This document shows positions 28,331 through 35,408 of a DNA stretch of 35,408 bases, in pieces. Made by a program: the position numbers and the translations under genes. The notes beneath the pieces were generated by a model, which was not told the DNA's origin, made no database searches, and saw only the letters and a program-made list of their open reading frames with translations. The stretch is from an uncultured cyanobacterium (GTDB lineage: Bacteria; Cyanobacteriota; Cyanobacteriia; CAKZMO01), in assembly GCA_937128595.1 (NCBI GenBank), contig CAKZMO010000222.1, positions 1-35,408 on the forward strand, in the 5' to 3' direction. Within the stretch, counting starts at the first letter, position 1. Every line of letters starts with the position of its first letter.

Positions 28331-31300
28331 TTAAGAACCGCAAACTGCTGAAAGGAAAGAGTCGGGATTTTCAACAGAGTGTCCTTCGATGGTTTAATAT
28401 CCGTCCTGACGAAGCATCGCGAACATTCTTAATGTTCGCGTTTTACACTGTTTCCTATATCGGCATTCTCTGGTTAGAAATTAGTGCTGCGGCTTTGTTT
28501 ATTGGCGAATATGGTGCCAATACGCTGCCCTGGATCTATATTGCTAGTGCAGGAATGGGAACGGGGTTTGGAGTGTTTTACTCTATGCTTCAGCGCTTCT
28601 TGCCCTTGCGCCATGTCATTGTCATTACTCCTATCTTTCTCGCGATTCCGCTGCTCTTTTTCGGGCTGGGGCTCAACCCAGTTTTTCTAGGAGCCTATAG
28701 CGTCTTCTTCATGCGTCTTTGGCTAGATGCGCTCTATACTCTTACTGAATTAAATACGTCTATTGCCTCCAATCAGCTTTTCAACATTCGGGAAATCAAG
28801 CGAAGCTATCCCTTTATCAGTAGCGGCATTTTAGTCGCTGATGTAGTGAGTGGGTTTTCTCTACCTTTGCTACGGCAGCTTATTGGCTTAGAGAACATTA
28901 TTCTTCTTTCATCAGTCATGCTGCTGGTTGGCGCTGCCATTCTGATGGTCATCGTTACTTTCTACAGCCAAGCTTTTCCAAAGTTACCCTATCGACATAC
29001 TCCGCAAGAACGACCCAACTTTGCGTCGCGTCGGCTTCAAGGACCTCTGAGGCGCTATGTGGCGCTGGTGATCACCTTTTTCGTGATGAGTCAGATTCTT
29101 CTGATTCAGCTTGATTTTCAGTACTTAAGTCAAGTGGAGCAAACTCTAGATATCAGTCAGGGGGGTGTCGCTGACTTCCTTGCGCTTTTTAGCGGATTTC
29201 TGGGCATTGTCGAGCTGTTGACGCAGTGGTTTGTTTCGAACCGAGTAGTTGAACGCATCGGAGTCTTCATGATTGCGATGCTGCCGCCGATTCTGCTGCT
29301 GGTGGTCGGTTTCTTATCCCTGTTTGGGATTATCTCTTTGTTTATTGGGGTGATCGTTCTCAAGTTTGTGGATGACTGGCTCCGCTATACCGTCATTGCT
29401 GGAACCTCCCCAGTGTTCTTTCAGCCTATTCCTGACCATGCGAAGGGTCGTATTCAAGAATGGGTGCGTGGGATTGCTGAACCCGTTTCAATGGGAGTTA
29501 CAGGGGGCACTATTCTGCTTTCGATCTGGCTCTGTCGACGGTTGGTGTCGGGGCCAGAAGAGGTAGTTCAGTTTTGGCAAAACCGAATCTTTATTGCAGA
29601 AATCTTAATTGCTTCGGGAATTTGGCTGGCCGCTGTGGTGCTGTTGCGATCGCGCTATTTGAACTTGTTGGTATTGAGTGCCGAAAAGGGGCAGCTGACC
29701 CTTTCTGCCAATGACTTGGATGCGCGCACCTTTCGCAGAGCCGTTGTCGAAGCTTTAGAAAGCGAGGACAACCAAGGAGATAAACGTCAATATATTCAGC
29801 TCTTAGCCAACATTGATCCCGAGGGTGTCGAGGGTGTTTTGGCATCACTACTGCATCGATTAGATCCAGCACTACAGCGACAAAGCCTGGAAGTGATGCT
29901 TGAGCATCCAAACGCAAAGTCGCTGCCTTATGTGCGATCGCTGTTAGACAATGAGAATGCATCGCCCGACGTCTTTGCGATGGCTCTGCGCTATGTGTGG
30001 CTTTCAGGCGAAGGTCAATCGATTGATGACCTTCGCCCTTATCTACGTCTCGATGTGGATGCAGCTATTCGCAGTACGGCAGCAGCGCTGATGCTGCAGA
30101 AGGGCAATTCTAAAGAAAAAGCGGAAGCGACAAACGTTCTCCGTCGCATGTTGACGAATCAATCTCAAGAACGAGAACGACTGATGGGGTGTCGCGCGCT
30201 TGAAAATGCTGTATATCTGCAAGCGCTGCGACTGTATATTCCTGCATTGCTCAAAGACTCATCGTTGCGGGTGCGATGTGCCGTGTTGGAGGCGATCGCC
30301 AGCACTAGGCTGGAAGAATATTATCCCTCAGTTATCCGAGCCCTCTATTACCGATCGACTCGTGAGGCCGCCATCCAAGCCCTAACTCGACTAGGCCCTG
30401 AAGCGATGCCCATGTTGATCGATTTGGCGGAAGATCATCATCGACCTCAGGTGGTGCGAGCATCTGCATGGGCAGCTACAAGTTCGATGGGAACAGAGGA
30501 ATCACTTGATGTTTTAGTCAATCACTTGATGTCGTCGTGGGGTGCCGATCGCCGTAGCCTCTTACGTATTTTGCTTAACGCTGAAGACGAAGATGGTATC
30601 GATGCTGTCGCTGAAGCTCTTGGACGGAGTGGGGTCGAAGAACTGATTGACCAAGAGCTGTCACTGATTGGTCATGCTTACGCTGCTTTGGTTGATATGA
30701 CTCCGACTCATGAAGTCACGCAAGAGTTGGCCTTGCTGCGTCGTGCGCTCCGATATCAGCAGCAGGATGCGATTGATCGGCTCTTTCTGCTGATGCGATT
30801 CCTCTATCCTTCCTCAACCGTTCAGGCCGCATCATTTAACATCCAGGCTGAGTCCTCGGACAGCATAGCGCGAGGCATAGAAATTCTTGACAACACCATC
30901 GATTTGCCCAAGAAGCAGATTGTCCTCAATATTCTTGATCCCCAACTATCAGACTCTGCAAAACTCACGCTTTTGAGTGATGTTGTACGATATAGCCCGA
31001 TGGCTCCCAGTCGCAGGCTTCGCAATTTGCTGGATTTGCGGCAGTTTCTTTCCGATTGGACAATCACCTGCTGTTTTCACCTGGCTCGGAGATCGCGCTG
31101 GAGCGTGACAATAGACCATGTTTTGGCAGGACTTCATCATGAGATCGCCTTTGTTCGAGAAGCGGCACTCATGTATCTCTACACAGCTTCCCCTGGAGTG
31201 CTGACTGAGTTGTTACCTATCCTCAAGCATGACCCTGATCCGGCCATCGCCTTACAGGTTGATGACATGCAAAAAGTGCTGCAAGCCAACGGAGAAGGTC

Positions 31301-31344
31301 GCACCGATTCGTCGCCCACGGATCAAAATGGGCGATCGCACTAA
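28327..31344 (+). CDS. Large membrane protein: MFS/nucleotide-transporter (NTT)-like N-terminal domain fused to a HEAT-repeat-like C-terminal half
   Basis: 1005 aa; about 12 hydrophobic segments in residues 30-450, then helical repeats (VEGVLASLLHRLDPALQRQSLEVMLEHPNAKSLPYVRSLL, LRVRCAVLEAIASTRLEEYYPSVIRALYY). Confidence 0.85.
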   Translation: MLKNRKLLKGKSRDFQQSVLRWFNIRPDEASRTFLMFAFYTVSYIGILWLEISAAALFIGEYGANTLPWIYIASAGMGTGFGVFYSMLQRFLPLRHVIVITPIFLAIPLLFFGLGLNPVFLGAYSVFFMRLWLDALYTLTELNTSIASNQLFNIREIKRSYPFISSGILVADVVSGFSLPLLRQLIGLENIILLSSVMLLVGAAILMVIVTFYSQAFPKLPYRHTPQERPNFASRRLQGPLRRYVALVITFFVMSQILLIQLDFQYLSQVEQTLDISQGGVADFLALFSGFLGIVELLTQWFVSNRVVERIGVFMIAMLPPILLLVVGFLSLFGIISLFIGVIVLKFVDDWLRYTVIAGTSPVFFQPIPDHAKGRIQEWVRGIAEPVSMGVTGGTILLSIWLCRRLVSGPEEVVQFWQNRIFIAEILIASGIWLAAVVLLRSRYLNLLVLSAEKGQLTLSANDLDARTFRRAVVEALESEDNQGDKRQYIQLLANIDPEGVEGVLASLLHRLDPALQRQSLEVMLEHPNAKSLPYVRSLLDNENASPDVFAMALRYVWLSGEGQSIDDLRPYLRLDVDAAIRSTAAALMLQKGNSKEKAEATNVLRRMLTNQSQERERLMGCRALENAVYLQALRLYIPALLKDSSLRVRCAVLEAIASTRLEEYYPSVIRALYYRSTREAAIQALTRLGPEAMPMLIDLAEDHHRPQVVRASAWAATSSMGTEESLDVLVNHLMSSWGADRRSLLRILLNAEDEDGIDAVAEALGRSGVEELIDQELSLIGHAYAALVDMTPTHEVTQELALLRRALRYQQQDAIDRLFLLMRFLYPSSTVQAASFNIQAESSDSIARGIEILDNTIDLPKKQIVLNILDPQLSDSAKLTLLSDVVRYSPMAPSRRLRNLLDLRQFLSDWTITCCFHLARRSRWSVTIDHVLAGLHHEIAFVREAALMYLYTASPGVLTELLPILKHDPDPAIALQVDDMQKVLQANGEGRTDSSPTDQNGRSH

Positions 31345-31361
31345 AACTCTTTCAAGGCTCT

Positions 31362-32336
31362 TTATCGTCGTAAGCTAGAGGCCGTAGGGGAAGGCGCGGA
31401 CAGGTCGATGCCTGCGCGATCGAGAATGTCGGGAATCAGATCTTCGCGGCGCACCGCCATCATGTGGACACCCTGACACAATTCGCGAGCCATCTTAACC
31501 TGTTCGGCTGCGATCACGACCCCTTCCTGTAAAGGGTTTTCAGCCTTTTCGAGCCGATCAATAATGGTGTCAGGAATTTGAACACCCGGAACGCAGCGAT
31601 TGATAAACCGAGCATTTTTCGCTGATTTCAGTAAAAAGATCCCGGCTAGAATTGGGCGATCGCAGCCCACTGCCACCTGATCCATGAACTTAGACAATCT
31701 TTCAAAATCAGAAATGAGCTGACTTTGAAAAAACTGTGCTCCTGCTTCTAGCTTGCGCTCAAATCGACGCTGTAGCCCTGACCAGCTGCGGCTCTGAGGG
31801 TCAACAGCCGCACCAACAAACAATTCTGTTGCCCCATCAGTGAGTTTTTTTTGATTTGAGTCTAAGCCATGATTCATTTGATTGATCAAACGCAGCAGCC
31901 GAACGGACTCCAGATCATATACGCTCTTGGCTTCAGGATGATCTCCTGCCTTCACAGGATCGCCCGTCAGTGCCAAAACGTTACGGATGCCCAGTGCATG
32001 GGCTCCCATCAGGTCGGCTTGAAGACCGATACGGTTGCGATCGCGACAGGCCACCTGATAAATCGGCTCGATCCCTTTTTGCTGCAAAATAGCGGATGCT
32101 GCCAAGGAAGACATTCTCAGGACTGCACGACTGCCATCAGTGATGTTGACTGCATGGACGCGATCGCGCAGCAGTTCCGCCATCTGAACCATGTGCGCCG
32201 GATTGCCCCCTTTGGGTGGCATCACTTCTGCTGTGACCAAAAAATCACCTCGTCGGGCAGCGTTGCGAAACCGCACACTGGGCTGATCAAGGGAGTGAGC
32301 CATAGATGGGGAGGCAGAATCAACAACTGAGTGCAT
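31362..32336 (-). CDS. Methylenetetrahydrofolate reductase (MetF-like); start uncertain (32336 or 32303)
   Basis: FLVTAEVMPPKGGNPAHMVQMAELLRDRVHAVNITDGSRAVLRMS, QVACRDRNRIGLQADLMGAHALGIRNVLALTGDPVKAGDHPEAKSVYDLESVRLL. Confidence 0.87.
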   Translation of the reverse strand: MHSVVDSASPSMAHSLDQPSVRFRNAARRGDFLVTAEVMPPKGGNPAHMVQMAELLRDRVHAVNITDGSRAVLRMSSLAASAILQQKGIEPIYQVACRDRNRIGLQADLMGAHALGIRNVLALTGDPVKAGDHPEAKSVYDLESVRLLRLINQMNHGLDSNQKKLTDGATELFVGAAVDPQSRSWSGLQRRFERKLEAGAQFFQSQLISDFERLSKFMDQVAVGCDRPILAGIFLLKSAKNARFINRCVPGVQIPDTIIDRLEKAENPLQEGVVIAAEQVKMARELCQGVHMMAVRREDLIPDILDRAGIDLSAPSPTASSLRR

Positions 32337-32601
32337 GGGCTGCGTCAACAGTAAAATTTTGAATGGAGTAGATCGAAGCACGGTTGATATATCAGTCAAC
32401 CACAGGAACAGACTCAATTGGAGTGGCATAAAAGCTCGCAACTCTTCGCCCTTCAAACGTCTGACACTATGAGATTCGACATCACAAAGACTGATGTTGT
32501 TTCATTCCATCATGCCTTATTGAGGCGGCTGATTTGGCGCACTTAGGCAGAAGTACAGTTGAGGTCAATGTTTGAGTCGATGTTCGGAACTTGTTCTAAT
32601 T

Positions 32602-33615
32602 CTACAGAGGACGAGAATACCCCATCGATTGCTTGACCCGACTAAGTGTTTGGTTGGCGATCGCCGCTGCTTTCTCATTTCCATCTCGCAAAACCGATTC
32701 CAGGATAGTTTTGTCTTGAGTAATCTCAGCGTAGCGTTCTTGAATTGGCTTCAGCGCTTCAACAATAGTGTCTGTCAGCAGAGGCTTAAACTGCCCCCAA
32801 CCCATATCTGCACAATCCTGAGCCACGGTTTCCTTAGTCTGGCTTGACAGCAACATGTAGAGCGTCAGCAGGTTGTTGCATTCTGGGCGATCGGGATTGT
32901 CAAACTCCAGCCCGCGCACGGGGTCAGTCTTACACTTCTTAATCTTCTTTTTAATCAAGTCCGGCGGGTCAAGCAAATTGATGCGACTGAGTTCTGATGG
33001 ATCGGATTTCGACATCTTGCGAGTTCCGTCGCTGAGGCTCATCACTCGCGCTCCTTCCTTTCGAATCATAGGCTCCGGCATTTTGAGAACAGGAGTCTCA
33101 GACGTGCCAAATTGATGGTTGATCCGCACAGCGATGTCTCGTGTCAGTTCTAAATGCTGCTTTTGGTCTTCGCCCACGGGCACCTTGTCCGGATCGTAAA
33201 GCAAGATATCAGCCGCCTGTAGCGCTGGGTAGCACAGCAACCCTGCTCCGACGTTCTCGCCTTGACGCACCGCTTTTTCCTTGAACTGCACCATGTCTTG
33301 CAGCCAGTTGAGGGGAGTGACGCAAGTCAGCAGCCAGCCCAGTTCGCTGTGAGCAGGAATGTGGGATTGCACAAAAATCGTGGAGTCTTGTTCTGCCGTG
33401 AGGCCGCAGGCGAGATAGATGGCCGCTGTCTTGTAGGTATTTTCTGCCAATACGGCAGGATCGTGGGACACAGTAATCGCATGCAGATCAGCCATGAATA
33501 GAAAACTTTCGTAATCCTTCTGCATCTCAACCCAATTGCGAAGAGCCCCTAGATAGTTTCCTAAGTGAAGCTCACCCGTGGGTTGAATGCCAGATAGAAT
33601 GCGCTGCTTTGCCAT
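32602..33615 (-). CDS. trpS: Tryptophanyl-tRNA synthetase
   Basis: MAKQRILSGIQPTGELHLGNYLGALRNWV; KMSKS motif in DGTRKMSKSDPSELSRINLLDPPDLIKKKIKKCKTDP. Confidence 0.98.
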   Translation of the reverse strand: MAKQRILSGIQPTGELHLGNYLGALRNWVEMQKDYESFLFMADLHAITVSHDPAVLAENTYKTAAIYLACGLTAEQDSTIFVQSHIPAHSELGWLLTCVTPLNWLQDMVQFKEKAVRQGENVGAGLLCYPALQAADILLYDPDKVPVGEDQKQHLELTRDIAVRINHQFGTSETPVLKMPEPMIRKEGARVMSLSDGTRKMSKSDPSELSRINLLDPPDLIKKKIKKCKTDPVRGLEFDNPDRPECNNLLTLYMLLSSQTKETVAQDCADMGWGQFKPLLTDTIVEALKPIQERYAEITQDKTILESVLRDGNEKAAAIANQTLSRVKQSMGYSRPL

Positions 33616-33869
33616 AACTGCCAGCCTGTTGCTCCTCGATTCGTAACGGATAACTCGTGGGCTTTGCTTGGACAACCCAGAGTGTGTGCTTTAATAGAAT
33701 TAAAGTTGGTTTAAGAATTGTAACAAGATTCTGTGTTGAACGATTGCTGAAATATGGAATCGCTGAAATCAAAAGCGGGTTGTAGCTCTACGATAGTCCA
33801 AGACGGATGGTTCAAAAACCTGAGCTCAACGTACCAACTTCCTGTCGTTACTAGCGTTCCAAAACTCCC

Positions 33870-34184
33870 ATGAATTATTCTTCTAATCCATCTGCACAGC
33901 ATGAACGCCTAGGTCAGTTGCAGCAGTGCTTATCCCTGGCTCAGGATGTTTCGACCCATGCGAAGGCGAAAGAGTCCTATAGCGATCTGCGCGATCGCCT
34001 TGCGGACGATGCTCCAGAAGTGACTGAACTGATGGACATGCTGTGGACAGAGATGCTGTCGAGTCGTCGGTCAGCCCTGTTCTGGGAAGAGCTGTGCAAC
34101 GTGGAGAAAAAGCTCACGGATCGCATGGCTGAGAACAACATACAGCTCCGACAAAACTACATTCGTCTTGTGCAAGAGCAGTAA
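33870..34184 (+). CDS. Small conserved hypothetical protein
   Basis: 104 aa acidic/helical: ESYSDLRDRLADDAPEVTELMDMLWTEMLSSRRSALFWEELCNVEKKLTDRMAENN. Confidence 0.65.
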   Translation: MNYSSNPSAQHERLGQLQQCLSLAQDVSTHAKAKESYSDLRDRLADDAPEVTELMDMLWTEMLSSRRSALFWEELCNVEKKLTDRMAENNIQLRQNYIRLVQEQ

Positions 34185-34306
34185 TTTTCCAGCCGAAAAT
34201 CCTCGTCAGGGTTCTTCGATGCCAAAAGCTTCAGTGGTTATCGAGCCGTTCTTTGCCGATGGCTGCCTAAACAGTGAAAAGCGAAAGCTGAGATGGAGAG
34301 GGAAAG

Positions 34307-35176
34307 CTGAGTTCGGACACCGCATGCTTTATCGGAATCGATCTCGGCTGGTCGTCGGGTGCTACGGGACTGTCGTGCCTAGGGTGGGATGGAAAGTTTC
34401 TGCATATCCGAGCACTAACCTGTGAGATGGCGATCGCTGATATCTTTGACTGGATTCAAGTTCAGCTTGATGAAGAGGGAAAGCAAACTGCTGCGAGGCC
34501 AACTGTTATTGCGGTCGATGCTCCAACCATCATTCCAAATGAAAAAGGGATGAGGCTTCCCGATCGACTGGCTCACCGCTACTTTCATCGTTATCATGCT
34601 GGATGCTATCCCGCAAATTTAGGTCGCCCCTTTGCAGCTCGAACCTTGAAGTTTGGGCAACGTCTTGAATCTATGGGGTTTGTGCATCAGCCAGATTTAG
34701 ATTCTCCACAATCTTCAGGACGCTATCAGCTCGAAGTCTTTCCTCATGCAGCCATCATCCATCTGTTTCAGCTCGATCGAATTCTCAAGTACAAGAAGGG
34801 ACGACTTGCTGAGCGTCGAGCTGAACTTTTGCGGTTGCGGAATTTGATGCGATCGCATCTACCTTACTTAGCTCCACCGCTTTGCCTCCCGACTCCTTCA
34901 GATTCTCAATCTGGAGCTATTGGTTCAAGCGGGCTTGATTTGCCTAATATCCCCTTTGGAGGCCGAGCCCTCAAGGCAGTAGAAGATCAGCTCGACAGCT
35001 TAATTTGCGCCTATGTGGCAGCTCATTGGTGGTATTGGAGTAAGGAGAAAAATTGGGTCTTGGGCGATCGCACTGCGGGATATATCGTTGTCCCGACTCC
35101 TTTCGGGCGTTTAGGAATGGATCAGGCTACGCAACAGATGAGTCGAAAAAGGAACCGAATAATACGGCGTGAATAG
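34307..35176 (+). CDS. DUF429 (predicted RNase H-like nuclease) protein; N-terminus requires a CTG start or a frameshift
   Basis: Frame from CTG 34307: (M)SSDTACFIGIDLGWSSGATGLSCLGWDGKFLHIRALTCEMAIADIFDW...VIAVDAPTIIPNEKGMRLPDRLAHRYFHRYHAGCYPANLGRPFAARTLKFGQRLES; the first in-frame ATG (34427) would drop the GIDLGW core. Confidence 0.82.
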   Translation: MSSDTACFIGIDLGWSSGATGLSCLGWDGKFLHIRALTCEMAIADIFDWIQVQLDEEGKQTAARPTVIAVDAPTIIPNEKGMRLPDRLAHRYFHRYHAGCYPANLGRPFAARTLKFGQRLESMGFVHQPDLDSPQSSGRYQLEVFPHAAIIHLFQLDRILKYKKGRLAERRAELLRLRNLMRSHLPYLAPPLCLPTPSDSQSGAIGSSGLDLPNIPFGGRALKAVEDQLDSLICAYVAAHWWYWSKEKNWVLGDRTAGYIVVPTPFGRLGMDQATQQMSRKRNRIIRRE

Positions 35177-35295
35177 AGTGCAAAGCAATTGCGTAATGCG
35201 AAAATAGGCTGGTTCATCAAAGGGATACGTGCTTCACCCAAGCTATCTTCCTCATCTATAGCTGCAGATTGATGCTCTGAGTTGATGACTCAGCA

Positions 35296-35408
35296 TATAG
35301 CAATGCGCAGATAGGTTAGGACAGATATTGGTGGAGAAGCCGCGCGGTGCGCGGCTTCTCCACCAACTACTGGTTTTATATCAGCGCGTAGCATTATGGT
35401 TTTAATGT
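35296..35408. mobile_element. MITE-like element, copy 2 (runs to window end), internal hairpin at 35328-35366
   Basis: tatagcaatgcgcagataggttaggacagatattggtggagaagccgcgcggtgcgcggcttctccaccaac...gcgcgtagcattatggttttaatgt; near-identical to 21249 copy. Confidence 0.75.

Noticed and set aside
31869-32330. 153-aa ORF antisense to the MetF-like gene
   Set aside because: Shadow of a well-supported coding region.
34168-34425. 85-aa ORF overlapping the DUF429 N-terminus
   Set aside because: Different frame from the conserved GIDLGW sequence; protein is not family-like.
1-35408. Frequent GCGATCGC octamers considered as regulatory or CRISPR-like repeats
   Set aside because: These are the known HIP1 palindromes of cyanobacteria, scattered and not regularly spaced; no CRISPR array seen.
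1-35408. tRNA/rRNA/tmRNA/RNase P genes
   Set aside because: No cloverleaf or T-loop (GGTTCGAATCC-like) or conserved rRNA segments recognised by eye; a tRNAscan-SE/Rfam run would settle this.

Overview
Cyanobacterial chromosomal window, identified by frequent HIP1 octamers (GCGATCGC) and a psb30/ycf12 gene. It is mostly ordinary housekeeping and conserved-hypothetical genes: murQ (partial), an MscS channel with a cyclic-nucleotide-binding domain, an NCS2 purine permease, a TrpD2/YbiB-like protein, an NtcB-like LysR regulator, S-formylglutathione hydrolase, coaBC, an alpha/beta esterase, purH, a pyridine-nucleotide oxidoreductase, psb30, a YkgJ-type Cys-cluster protein, a fused oligopeptide ABC ATPase, accA, an SDR, folE, a class III cyclase-STAND ATPase-TPR protein, ridA, a PsiE-like protein, a nucleotide-transporter-like membrane protein fused to HEAT-like repeats, a MetF-like protein, trpS and a DUF429 protein. 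No CRISPR array, tRNA, rRNA, phage or obvious defence island was recognised. The best second-look signals are: (i) a repeated MITE-like element (about 21249-21351 and 35296-35408) with a perfect 18-bp hairpin whose only stem difference between copies is a compensated base pair; (ii) a probable decayed polyphosphate kinase (ppk1) N-terminal relic in the gap at about 28060-28330; (iii) two genes whose conserved N-termini lie upstream of any ATG/GTG/TTG in frame and may start at CTG; (iv) tandem hairpins between fghA and the LysR gene; (v) several proteins with altered or unusual domain composition. I did not find convincing evidence for a wholly new multi-gene system.
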